In this document: piece by piece, positions 33,947 through 46,700 of the stretch
Numbering within the stretch: the first letter of the stretch is position 1
Layout of the letters: each line of letters opens with the position of its first letter
DNA from: Mactra quadrangularis
Lineage: Eukaryota > Mollusca > Bivalvia > Venerida > Mactridae
DNA length: 64,000 bases
Direction: 5' to 3'
NCBI GenBank assembly: GCA_025267735.1
Contig: CM046301.1
Coordinates: 67,165,872-67,229,871 of the forward strand
The notes under the pieces: model-generated
Database searches by the model: none
What the model saw: the letters and a program-made list of their open reading frames with translations, nothing else
What the model was told of the DNA's origin: nothing
Program-made: the position numbers and the translations under genes

Positions 33947-34216
33947 ATAATAACTCACGATGTGAAAAATAAACAACATATTATGAAAGATGTGAATCTA
34001 GTACTGGTGTACCCCAGATCGACAATTAAATGAAATGTTAACAACAAGTGACTCTACCTGTAGACAAACGTGTCACACAGAAACAAACAACATCTTGTCA
34101 AATAATGCTCTCATTAATTCGTTATCTTATGTAAAAGGGTGTCAAACAAACCTCAAACAAAAATAAGTCCTACATCTAAGAAAGTAGGTCAGAAAATAGT
34201 GATTTTACTACATTGG

Positions 34217-36265
34217 ATACAGTATAACTAAGTTACTGTTTGAGTTACATTGTCTAACAGATATTCCTTTGTATCAGATTTATAGGTAATCCACCAATTT
34301 AAATACATTTGAAATTCTATAATTAATTAATTATTTAAATTGTTCTGACTTTTTCTTTGATTCTTATTTGATTACTTCTCGAATTCTACCTATACGACAT
34401 GAGTTGTATCATTCACTGTCTATATAGTTACATAAGTCACGTGTTTCATCTAGAAAAAGAATCCAATGGATTATGTCTCTTCTATATTAAGTGAATTAAA
34501 GAACATATAAAATGACTTTAGGGTTTTAAATAGAAAACATCAAAGTTAATAAATAACAACTACCTCACATGACATTTTCTTAACACAGTAAAGCAACTAA
34601 TCACTTGTATTAGTCGAGACTAAAGAGTTATCGGAGCAAACTTTACCATCTGCATTAATTAGTTTATAAGGACAGAACATAACATTCACGAGTTATATAA
34701 ATAACAATATGTGAGAAGTAAAATTTAATACAGTTGCATATATATAGAAATATTGTACTAAGTCAAGAATATGATGTATACACTTAGAAAAGAAGGTAAA
34801 ACGAAAGTCAATGTCGATAAAGTGTTACGTTATTGTCCATTTAAGAGAGAGGGAAATGATTTAGCTTTTAATTCAGGATAATTAGAAAGAGAAAACGAAG
34901 ATGGGAGATAACATCAAAACTTTTTTTAAATTTATCCTAATAAAAGAACAAAGTTTTGTTAACTCAATGTTGGAATATGACGACAAAAAGATTTAAAGGT
35001 GTTTTCTGGATCAATAGTAAAATTTGGATAGCCGAGGTATGAGCATATATGATCCAATCTATGTTGCTCTAAAATACTTAAAGATACTTGCTGTATGCAA
35101 AGTAAGTTTTCTCAAAATTTAATTGGAAAATACTGTTTACTCGTATCTTTTAACTAATCTAGACAGAACGTTCATGAATTTAAATATTGTTTGAACATTG
35201 AAATGTTGGTATGACATGACTTTGTCTCTTTCTTTACCTTCATGTGTCAACATCCAATGAAAATAATCAGACTGGGAGGATAAAATTTTGTTTTTGGCAA
35301 TTACCTGATTACAAATGTCATCGGTCAGAAACTTGTATAATCATTAAGTGTTGTTACATGGAGTAAACTTGTCATACATGTACAAGGTGCTGAACATAGA
35401 AAATGTCTCAATGGTCAAATGTCGTTGACTTTAAATCTTTTTACTGACCAAACCTAGTTATTAATCATTATTCGTAATGTGAAAAGTCAACAGTAAGTTA
35501 TTTCACAGACCGTTCAAAGGCGGAACCCTCTTAGGTTCTTGTTATCATTGTTTTATAAGTAGATACCGTTGTTCTGACAATTAGTTAACAAATCTAACAT
35601 ATCATATCTGTGATTGAACTATATTGGATACAGTATAACATAGTTACTGTGTCAGTCTAACCAAGGATTTTATATATCATATTTAATATATAAAATCCCT
35701 GGTCTAACAGACATTCCTTTGTATCAAATTTATAGGTAATCCACCAATTTAAATACATTTGTAATTCTATAATTAAATTAATTATTTAAATTAGTCTGAC
35801 TTTTTCTTTGATTCTTATTTGATTACTTCTCTAATTCTACCTATATGACATGAGTTGTGTCATTCACTGTCTCTATAGTTACATAAGTCACGTGTTTCAT
35901 CAAGAAATAGAATCCAATGGATTATGTCTCTTCTATATTAAGTGAATTAAAGAACATATAAAATGACTTTAGGGTTTCAAATAGAAAACATCAAAGTTAA
36001 TGAAATACAACTTTCTCACAAGACATTTTCCTAGCACAGTAAAGCAACTAATCACTTGTATTAGTCGAGTCTAAAGAGTTATCGGAGCAAACTTTAACAT
36101 CTGCATTAATTTGTTTATCAGTATATGATTCAACATATGTTGTACTAAAATGCTTAAAAATACTTCAAGCTGCAGTATGTATAGTAAGTTTTCTCAAAAT
36201 TTCATCGGAAAATACTGTTTACTCGTATCTTTGAACTAATCTAGACAGAACGTTCATGAATTTAA
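34217..36265. repeat. Local segmental duplication, ~1.4 kb spacing
   Basis: 34217-34675 matches 35622-36118, and 35050-35180 matches 36122-36260, in the same order. The second copy lacks a few hundred bases between the two blocks and carries a 40-bp hairpin insertion at 35662. Confidence 0.85.
35662..35701. mobile_element. 40-bp hairpin insertion with 7-bp target duplication
   Basis: Absent from the paralogous site near 34250. Flanked by GTCTAAC on both sides. Arms CCAAGGATTTTATATAT and ATATATAAAATCCCTGG match at 16 of 17 positions. Confidence 0.75.
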
Positions 36266-36436
36266 ATCATTAGTACAAACATCTGGTACAATAGATGTCT
36301 TACTCGGTTAATTGTTGTACGTTTGTATAAGAATGTAAAATATAATTATGGATATATTTGTACATTTGATAACACAAAGCACAAAATACTGATTGCATTA
36401 AATTGGAAACATTACAGCACTCTTGTTGAGAGAAGT

Positions 36437-36640
36437 GGGTGTGCTCGAGTGGTTACAACGTTGGACTTACATCATTGAATAGGCTGCTCTGGTGTTCGAA
36501 TTATATCTGAAACTACCTTGGTGTTACCTTGAGCAAGACACTTAATCCTTTTAGCTCAGTATTGACGGACAAAGAAGCGGACTCGATGGTGATTAATCTA
36601 AGTAGTATGAAGTTGCCATGCAATCAAGTTAAAACAAATA
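36437..36640 (+). repeat. tRNA-headed SINE, CCTTGAGCAAG type
   Basis: Head GTGTGCTCGAGTGGTTACAA with GTGTTCGAATTAT; then CCTTGAGCAAGACACTTAAT and AGCGGACTCGATGG. Diverged relative at 50635-50830. Confidence 0.7.
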
Positions 36641-37426
36641 GGTTTAAACAAAATTAAACTTAGACATAAAATACAAAATATATAAACTTGAAAACATATC
36701 AAACAACATGGTTTTCTGTGGACATGCCTACTTGAATTCTAGCGTGAAGAGCTATTTGCCATTGATCGAAGCTGCTCTCGTGACGGCACACCCCCGCCTC
36801 GCTTGATTTCATTATTTGACACTAAACGATAAAATTAGACAACGAAACGACCAATTATTGCCTATAATGTTCAGTAATTGCCATATTTAGCAAGCAGAGA
36901 GTATGACGATGGCGGACAACTTTCAGTATGTCACGCTAACAGAAACTATATTTATCAAATTACGATAATCAGTTTGTCTGACTAACATATATAAATGTCC
37001 CATACAGTGGAGATAATGACTCTGACATTTGTAGTGGGTGGAGAGAAAAAGACCGATATAACTCGAGATAAATGTCTAAAAATTGTTCTAAATTGAAAAT
37101 CATGAGATTTTTTATCACAGACACGAGGCCATGATAATTGACCAAAGACCAATTACCGATATAACACGTGATCAGTATCACAATTTTTTTCTAAATTGAA
37201 CAACATACGTTTTTTGATGAGTTCTTTATTACATACAAGGGACCATGATTATTTACTGAATACTGTGTAACCAAGTGGAAAAAGTCATTTATACATCAAT
37301 ATCTGGTTATCATGGAATGTGTTGGGGTTTTTTTCAGTTAAATAACCTAAGGTTGATAGTCATGTCTTCAGAATTTTTCTTCATATTTTTGTAGCAGTCA
37401 AAATAGAAAATATTCAAATATTGTAT

Positions 37427-38411
37427 AGTTCGTTTTTTCTCAACTGTCAAAACATGAATAATTTTACGGTGAACGCGTTTGTTAAAATTATTGTCGTTAT
37501 ACACCCATGAGTTTCCGAAAGTGTGTATTATGATTGAGTAAAGCTTCTTATGCCGTATTATTGTACGATTATATTGAACTGTCCGATTGCATAAATTAAA
37601 ACGTCACATTACACGGTATATTTAATACTCGGTTAATTTCGGTAGTTCATGTAGGGCATAGTGTTAGCGCATAACACTTATGTATTATATCTTATTTTGC
37701 AACACGTATCGTAGTTTGTGTGGCCGAGTGGGTAGACGGTCAGACTACAAATCTTTTTATTGCGGGTTCGAATCCATACAGAAACTTATTTTTGTTTTTT
37801 TTTCTTATTTAAATCATGTGCGGATTGCGTAAAACTCATATTGTCCCCCGTCCATCATAAAACTTGTAGAAGCCGTTGTTATAAAATTAGAGGCATCTCT
37901 TTAAGTGATGATGACAGTAGCACAACCGACACATTCAGTAAAATTGAGTGAGTGTTACATTGTTTGTTTTAAAGTGTTTTATTTCCATGTCCAAAATTAC
38001 TGAACAAAATAGATGTAAAACAAAAAATACAAAACGAAGAACAAAAAATAAAAATAAAATAAATAAATAAAATAAAAATGACCTATTTAGCTTCAGACTG
38101 GCACTTCTTTCGAAAATCAATGTTTGGTACCATTGCACTTCAACCGTGCGACCATTCAGCCAGATGAGATATCGACACTAAATTAACCTACATATTGTAA
38201 TTTTTACTGCAAATTTCTATTTATAGAACGCGGAAAATAATATATACAGTGTGCGATAACCGTGTAATTATGCAATCGGACAGTTCAATATAATCGTACA
38301 AATTATAAGTTTTAGTCAAGATATTTTAAATACAAATTAGACTACCAGTACAAAAACAATGCATTCAGTCACCGAGAAATTATTCAAACTTTGACAACTG
38401 AGAAAAAACGG
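37427..38411. mobile_element. Large TIR element with nested tRNA-like sequence
   Basis: Left TATAGTTCGTTTTTTCTCAA and right end TTGACAACTGAGAAAAAACG are inverted; a second inverted block GATTATATTGAACTGTCCGA lies inside both ends. Interior holds a tRNA-like stretch (37718-37785: GTGGCCGAGTGGGTAGACGG, GCGGGTTCGAATCC). A short relative is at 61652-61899. Confidence 0.75.
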
Positions 38412-38934
38412 ACAATATCATTATACTTCTATTGGCTACAAATTGTACATCTGATGCCAAATAAAGAACCAAAAAAACAAGTTTACCGATGTATATATTT
38501 AATTTTACGTGTAGGATTTAAAGTTAACGATCAAATCTCAGATGATCCATGGGATTTTGTGGAAAGAAAAGTACATGACTTCTTGGTCGGAGCATAATTT
38601 TGTAACCTACAGGCAGAGTGGCTTTAAACTCATTATATGTTTATATTGTTAATTTAAATTATGGGAACGCAATTCACAAGAACTTTGACACTTGCTGATC
38701 AAGTTTTCGAGTTCTTTCTATTTTCGTGTTTTCTATTAGAGGCAAAGAACAGAACATTTAATCTGTACAAATAACAGACATGTTTGCTTTTTTTCTAGCA
38801 GAGCTTTTTATATTATGAAAAAACAAACTCAACTTGCATTAATTCAAAAATAAAAACTTGAGAGGAATATCAAAATTTTCTTTGTCCTTAAAAGGCTTAC
38901 GCCATCCACTAAGTATAGGAACCTTTTTCATGCA

Positions 38935-39184
38935 TGTGAAGACAGAAGTAACGGCAGTACAGCAGTAAACTCTCACTGTTAAAATTTTCGGTAGTAAAGC
39001 AGTACAATAGTAAACCCTTACAGTCAGGATTTTCGGCAGTACAACAGTAAACCCTTACAGTCAGAATTTTCGGCAGTACAACAGTAAACCCTTACAGTCA
39101 GAATTTTCGGCAGTACAACAGTAAACCCTTACTAATGGTTTACTGTTGTACTGCTGTACGGTCGCTACTGCTGTCTTCACATAC
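38935..39184. mobile_element. TIR element with internal minisatellite
   Basis: Left TGTGAAGACAGAAGTAACGG and right CGCTACTGCTGTCTTCACA are inverted; between them four units of CAGTAAACCCTTACAGTCAG and ATTTTCGGCAGTACAA. Same repeat as 29935-30525, reverse orientation. Confidence 0.8.
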
Positions 39185-39954
39185 ATCTTTTTTCTGCTCC
39201 AAACAGTCCAGAATTTCAGGACCTGAACAGGAAACGTTCACTCATGTACATAAATATGTTTAAACTGACATGATTTTCTGCAGTCTCGTCAATTTATACC
39301 CAGTACTTTTTATCATTTACAAGGTGTTTTTTTTTTGTTCAGCTACATGCGTTTAAGTCAACTGAGGCAATACGAGGGTTGTTCAATAAATTAGTGGATA
39401 TCTGCTTTACTGAACCTAATTATTCATCACACAGCAACAGAATTTGTCATAACCACAAAATAACCATAAGATAATAAATTTATGATAATGTGGTTTTGAT
39501 ATTTTTAAAGCTAAATAACTTCCAACTTTAAAAAATACAGTTTTTTATATGAAGAGTTGCATGCTTATCTTCAGCAGTTTTACACATTCATTGATCAACC
39601 CTTGTAAAATAATGGTTCACCTAACCATAACTCTGGAGGTTATCAGCTATTGCCTCTAATTACATGTATATGTAAGAAATTGACTATATTCTTACATAGT
39701 CAGTAAGTAGGCTGGAATCAACTATGAGATGTAACCATGATTTAATATCTGAGGCTTTTACCACAAAGACATGCAAACCAACAGTTATACCAAATACTAA
39801 AGAAATAGGTTCAGTAAAATAAACTAGAAAGCCCTGTGAACCCTGTGCTGTACACCAGAGAATTAGATCATACGGTCATAGGTCTAAATTTCACAACATT
39901 TACAACATGAAATTAAGCTGTCTCCGTTAAGATGAGGCCTATTTTGATTTAGTT

Positions 39955-40253
39955 TGGTTTTGGTTTAACACCGTTGCAAACACATTCTATAGGTCATATA
40001 AAGGCGGTCAGTCAACCTACTCACTGTTCCTGGAAAGGCTAAATCTCTAGATTTAGCTGTTAACAAACTACTAGGGGCATGCTTCTGTCAGTGACTGACT
40101 ACTTCCTTACATGATTTAGAATCATTGGAAGAATGGCTGTAGAAATCATTTCATGACCAAGCTCCACGAAAGTATGCACCGCCCGGAAATCGAACCCATG
40201 ACCCTCAATCAGTAGATTTGCGTGCTACCAACTGAGGTAGCAGGGCCGCTGCC
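39955..40253 (-). repeat. SINE family B, near full length
   Basis: Left GGTTTAACACCGTTGCAAAC (tail), right GAAATCGAACCCATGACCCT and GCTACCAACTGAGGTAGC (head). Ends about 240 bp before the UTP25 stop. Confidence 0.85.
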
Positions 40254-40479
40254 AATTTTGACAAAAGGATAATGATTTGCACAGTCTGTGTAGTTTGCAT
40301 TCACCCAAGTCATTCTTCAACTTCAAATTTTAATAACTTAATAGTCATCTAGCCCAACTATGTGAAATAAGTAATTTCACTAGTCTGAATTAGATTTCAC
40401 TAACCACACGGCTCTAGGCCAGTATGTTAAGATGGAGACTAAGATATTCTAAAAAGTAACAACACAATTTTATATAAAC

Positions 40480-40485
40480 TTTATT
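40480..40485 (-). terminator. Polyadenylation signal of UTP25
   Basis: AATAAA on the minus strand begins 6 bases after the stop codon, followed by a GT/T-rich stretch (TTGTGTTGTTACTTTTT) 10-30 nt further, as expected of a downstream element. The 3' UTR would be only a few tens of bases. Confidence 0.7.
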
Positions 40486-40490
40486 CCATT

Positions 40491-40740
40491 TCAATCACCA
40501 TCTCCAGTAACAAACATGTGAACAGATTTCTCCGAGTAAATCATTTGTTTAGCACGATCTGTACCAACAACCTCGGCTAAACGTAGAGCATCAAACTTAG
40601 AATATAATACAGTACATGTTTGATTTTGGTGTCTATATTTAGATTTCACATCATTTAACATATTACACATATCACTGTAGAAGTGTGGATATTGTGGTAA
40701 ACTATAGAATACTATATGTCTGATACCTCGTAATGTAAAC
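40491..40740 (-). CDS. UTP25: UTP25 terminal exon 21
   Basis: 250 nt: [20 protein letters not shown], then [20 protein letters not shown], ending [10 protein letters not shown] and stop at 40493-40491. This is the conserved C-terminus of the family. Confidence 0.97.
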
Positions 40741-43700
40741 CTGAAAATAGAAACATAAAATATATCATATAGTTATAAGTCTTAGGGCTCATGATTTTTT
40801 TAGAAATGTAATGTGGAAACCACATCAAAGCTGGATTTAAAAAACTTTAATGCAAAAATTACAAAGGGAAATAATCTATAATAAAACTAGATAGAGTTGT
40901 GGTTACTTTCTAATAATTCTGTTCATCACATGGTATGTTATCATTGCATGAAGTTTCATAAAGATCTGACAATAAATGGCAGAAATATATGGTAAAGAAA
41001 AGTAGTAGATGGTTAACAGCTAAATCCAGAGATTAAGCCATTCCAGGAACAGTGAGTAGGTTGACTGACCACACTTTAAAATATGAGCTATATTATGTGT
41101 TGCTACAATGTAAAACCCAACAAAAAACAAAAACAATCATGGAGCAGTAGTCAAGTGGTAGGACAGGCACTTGAGGATTGAGAGGTAGAAGGTTCAAACC
41201 CCACTAGGATCACTGCTAATTTCCTTGAGCAAGAAATTCATCAGCAATTCCACCCAAATGTAATGGGTACATGGAAGAGTGGTCAAATTCTATTATTCCA
41301 GGTGGATGATAAAAGGCTCTTCAGGAAGTTTGACAGATAAATACATTGTACCAGTAGCAGAATGGCCAGTCAGTGAACGTGCATCAGCTTGAAAGTTAAA
41401 ATATTAAATACAAACACAATGATACCTTTTATAGAAATGTATTCTCTCTGTATATAACATAAAAGGAACTCTTCTATGATAAAATAAATTTCTTGCTGTA
41501 TTCACTTTCTTCTCTTCTGTATATCTGTAATATTTGTATCAGAATATGTTTAAAACTTGGTTACAGTATGAGAGTGTCTTACAAACTGGCCGAGTGCTGC
41601 AGGCAAGAGCTGGCTTTATTGAAAAAAACACTTATGGCATTAGTTATTGAAAGTCGATTTCTCAAATTTTTAAGAATATTTATTCATATATCTTCAATGA
41701 TTCAGGCCAGAGAAAATTGTATATTAAATATATAGCCTGAGTAGTTGATAAAAGTGTCCTTACTAAGTAACACAATAAATCAGTGATGCCTTTCACAAAA
41801 ATTCTAATGAAAAAAATCTTCGAAAGTCAAAAATGAGAAAACATAAATGATATGCTCATTTATTGGCTTATCAATTCCAAATATTATAGATGGTGTAAAA
41901 TATTGTACGCCTTTTGAGTATCATATCATAGTTTCATATCATAGTTATGCTTATTATCCATCTGACTTCGAACTGCTAATAATATGAAATTGACTTACAA
42001 TAACTTACTTTGTATGAAGTTTAGTGAGAAGGAGCACAGACTAGTACTTCAGACAAATCTTTATTGACCAAAGTGTAGACGACCATTAGTGATTTGATGG
42101 GTGGGGGTTGTTAGCAGAGATTTTAATCATGATTTGCAGGAGCCAAAGTCTCCACTATTACCAGAAATGTAAGTGTGGTTACAATTGCCAGGTTAAAATT
42201 GAAGCCAAGTCAAGAATCTCCACTGTTTAGTTCATCAAAATCTACATCAGAGCTAATATTAAGGTGATGTACTTACTCGCAAGCTTGTAAAAACTTGACC
42301 CCTTCTTTTTGAAAGTAATTTCTAATTCTGACATAGTCAAAGTATGATGGTATAAATATCAGAGTTTGTGTCATACCAGTATTCTTTATATGTGGAAAGA
42401 TCTGTAAATAAATATATATAAATGTTGTAATTTTATCCTTCATGAGTAGGTCAGATGTGTTTTCAAATAAACACATGGTTTTACACTGTTACTTATTTTT
42501 CTGGGGTCCAAAAGATGTAGGATTGACAAAAACATGGGGACCATTTAAATAACAAGAGCTCCGCTGGGCGGGGCATTATACGCCCGTGTGCAGTCCATGC
42601 TGTGTTCTATCTCATATGAAGTCCCTGTGACCTTGACCAATGACCCCGGGATCTCAGAATAGGTCCCATCCTTAACTGGAAGGCTATCCAAAGCAAAGAT
42701 TTTGAAACCTAGGTACAGCCATGGTTGAGTTATCACCGACACAAAGTTTTCCCATACAAACTTCCAGTGACCTTGACCCTGGGGCCTCAGAACCAAAAAT
42801 ACCAAAGGGCTATCAACACATTACATCTTGACAAATGGGCTGATTCACATAAAATTTGGTTAACCTAGGTACAATCATTGTTTAGTTATTGTTCGGACAA
42901 GGGTTTTCCATATGATGCCCCTGTGACCTTGACCTTTGACCCAGTTTTGACCCAAAACCAATTGGGAACATCCTTGACACATGGGCTACCCTCACATAAA
43001 ATTTGGTGAACTAAATTCATGTTACTTATTAAATATAGCATTATTTCCATTGTTTGCCATTTTGACTTTATTAACATATTTATTGAACATTTGAAGTCAC
43101 TGCTTGGTAATTTGATATCTTCTGGATGATGGTTTAAACTTGACCCAGGGGCCCCAAAACCAATAGGGAACATCCTTGACCCATGGGCTACTCTCACATG
43201 AAATTTGGTGAACCTAGGCGCAGTCATTGTTGAGTTACTACACGGACAATGTTTTTCAATATGATGCCCCTGTGACCTTGACCTTTGACCCAGGGGCCCC
43301 AAAACCTATAGGAGATAACCTTGACACTTGGGCTACTCTCACATAAAAATTTGTGAACCTAGGTACATTGGTGGTTCAGTTATTGTCTGGACTAGGTTTT
43401 TCGATATGATGCCTCTGTGACCTTGACCTTTGGGCCTGGTGCACCAAAACCTATTGGGAACATCCTTGACACAAGGGCTACATTCACATAAAATTTTGTG
43501 AACCTAGGTACAGTCGTTGATGAGTTATTGTCCGAACAAGGTTTTTCAATATGATGCCCCTGTGACCTTGACCTTTGACCTAGGAGCCCCAAAACCAATA
43601 GGGCATATCCTTAACACAAGGGCTACCCTCACATAAAATTTGGTGAACCTAGGTACATTGGTGGTTCAGTTATTGCCTGGACAAGTGTTTCATTGTTTGC

Positions 43701-46700
43701 CATTTTGACTTTATTAACATATTGATTGAACATTTGAAGTCACAGCTTGGTAATTTGATATCTTCTGGTTGAAGGTTTAAACTTGACCTGTTTCCTCAAA
43801 ACTGATAAGGTATATCCTTGACACATGGGCTACTCTCACATGAAATTTGGTGAACCTAGGTACACTCATTGTTGAGTTATTACCCGGACAATGTTTTTCA
43901 ATATGATGCCACTGTGACCTTGACCTTTGACCCAGGGGCCCCAAAATCAATAGGGCATATCCTTGACACATGGGCTACTCTCAGATAGAATTTGGTGAAC
44001 CTAGGTACATTGGTGGTTCAGTTATTGTCCAGACAAAGTTTTTCCATATTATGCCACTGTGACCTTGACCTTTGAACCTGGGGCCCCATAAACCTATAGG
44101 GCACATCCTTGACACATGGGCTACCTTCACATGAAATTTGGTGAACCTAGGTACAGTCGTTGATGAGTCATTGTCCGAACAAGGTTTTTCAATATGATGC
44201 CCCTGTGACCTTGACCTTTGACCTAGGAGCCCCAAAACCAATAGGGCATACCCTTAACACAAGGGCTACCCTCACATAAAATTTGGTGAACCTAGGTACA
44301 TTGGTGGTTCAGTTATTGCCTGGACAAGTGTTTCATTGTTTGCCATTTTGACTTTATCAATATATTGATTGAACATTTGAAGTCACAGCTTGGTAATTTG
44401 ATATCTTCTGGTTGAAGGTTTAAACTCAACCTGTTTCCTCAAAACTGATAAGGTATATCCCTGACACATGGGCTACTCTCACATGAAATTTGGTGAACCT
44501 AGGTACACTCATTGTTGAGTTATTACCCGGACAATGTTTTTCAATATGATGCCACTGTGACCTTGACCTTTGACCCAGGGGCCCCAAAATCAAAAGGGCA
44601 TATCCTTGACACATGGGCTACTCTCAGATAAAATTTGGTGAACCTAGGTACATTGGTGGTTCAGTTATTGCCCGGACAAAGTTTTTCCATATTATGCCAC
44701 TGTGACCTTGACCTTTGAACCTGGGGCCCCATAAACCTATAGGGCACATCCTTGACACATGGGCTACCTTCACATAAAATTTGGTGAACCTAGGTACAGT
44801 CGTTGTTGAGTTATGGTCCGGACAAGGTTTTTCAATATGATGTCCCTGTGACCTTGACCTTTGACCCAGGGGCCCCAAAACCGATCGGGGACATCCTTGA
44901 CACATGGGCTACTCTCACATAAAATTTGGTGAACCTAGGTAGATTGGTTGTTAAGTTATTGTCAGGACAAGTTTTTTTCCCATATGATGCCACTGTGACC
45001 TTGACCTTTGACCCAGGGGCCCCAAAACCAATAGGGAACATCTTTGACACATGGGCTACTTTTACATTAAATTTGGTGAACCTAGGTACATTGGTGGTTC
45101 AGTTATTGTCCGGACAAGTTTTACCTATTTTAAGTCCCAGTGACCTTGACCTTTAACCCTGGGGTCTCAAAATCAATAGGGAACCTCCTCCACCCAAGGG
45201 CTATCCACACATAAAATTTGAGGAACCTAGGTATATCCTTTCTTAAGTTATCATCCGGACAAGCAATTGTCCACGGACGGACAGACGGACAGACGGACTG
45301 ACGGACAGACGGACAACAGCATAACATAATACGACCATTTTTTCAAAACGGGCGTATAAAAACCCTTAAATAGCCTACTACTTAATACATGCTTTCACAT
45401 ATATTGATATGATCTAGCAGAAATGAAATCATCCTGTGATAACAATACAGTTACAGATGTCAAGCAAATTCTTCACAGTAAAACACCAGATTTGATATGT
45501 TAGTTTATAGGTATGTATAAGGGATGATCCAGATATAACCAGATTTGTGACAAAGTATTAAAGTTTTACCACTAAATAAAAAAGGCATTCATGTAGCTTG
45601 TTTGTTTGTTTTGTTGGGTTTAACGCTGTAACAACACATGGTATAGGCCATATAACAGCAGTCAGTCAACCTACTCACTCCTCCTGGAAAGGCTAAATCT
45701 CTGGATTTAGCTGTTTACCAACTACTAAGCGCATTTTTAAGTCAGTGACTGACAACTTCCCTACATAATCGAACCCACGACCCCTCTATCAATAGACTTG
45801 TGTGCTACCAGCAGAGCTAGCCAGGCAATTCATGTAGCAATACAATGCAATAAATATTAAATTTCTATCAAGCATTATATGACCAGCACAATACACAAAA
45901 AGACTACACATGGTAAGTGCTATCATAGTTTTGATGGAGTGCAGTAAAAGTATGACTTACCTTTTTAGTAAACAGATCAAATCTGTCATCACACAGTGTA
46001 CTATATGATGTACTTTCTATTCTATGAAATACCTGTAAATACATTATAAACAAGTAAATCTGTGAGCTAATGCTCACTAGTGATACCCCCGCAGTGAGAA
46101 ATATGACTATCATAATGTAACTTTCATTTAACGAAATCTAAAAATATGCGACAAACAGGAAGTAGATGAGCAAGGAGCATGAAATCGCTTTACACCACAT
46201 GGGACTATGGGATGAAGCAATATGCAAAGTATTAGGCTGCTGCATGTTATTGTTGCTGAGAAAACTGTGACGGAAATTTTGTAACGGACGGACGCACGCA
46301 CGGACAAGGGTAAAACAGTATACCCCCCTCTTTTTCGAAGCGGGGGTATAATAATAAAACATGTAAACTGATATAATACATACATGTATAATCTCATTGA
46401 CACACTATATCATCATCAGGGATCAAATTTACACAAAAAAACAGGACTTGCAGTTACTGTTGTTTGCATGTTGATTCTACTTGAGCTTGCAAACCTAAAC
46501 AATAACTTGCATTTTTTTCAAACTTTAAATATACCAACTATTCATTTAGTTGCAGTACCAAATAGAAGCATATTTAACTCTAGTTATATCATCAGTTCAT
46601 TTGATATCACAGGAATTACTTCATGACGTCATTGTCTGTGTCACGTCATGATGGTACAATGTTATAGAATAGATGTATATATCATACATACCTGAGGTAA

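Larger units (their letters stand above)
31279..40490. other. Intergenic region between convergent genes
   Basis: About 9.2 kb from the protease stop to the UTP25 stop. Filled by a 39-bp E-box array, foldback elements, a 1.4-kb-spaced duplication, SINE pieces, a large TIR element and a minisatellite element. No exon with recognisable similarity was found on either strand. Confidence 0.65.

Noticed and set aside
37718..37785. Functional tRNA gene
   Set aside because: Has A- and B-box-like sequences, but I could not fold a proper anticodon arm and it lies inside a transposable element.
38391..38597. 68-codon ORF beside the TIR element end
   Set aside because: Starts inside the terminal repeat; no similarity recognised.
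42545..45327. Series of minus-strand ORFs ([16 protein letters not shown] repeats)
   Set aside because: Frames through the TGACCTTGACC array in a UTP25 intron; frame breaks between units.
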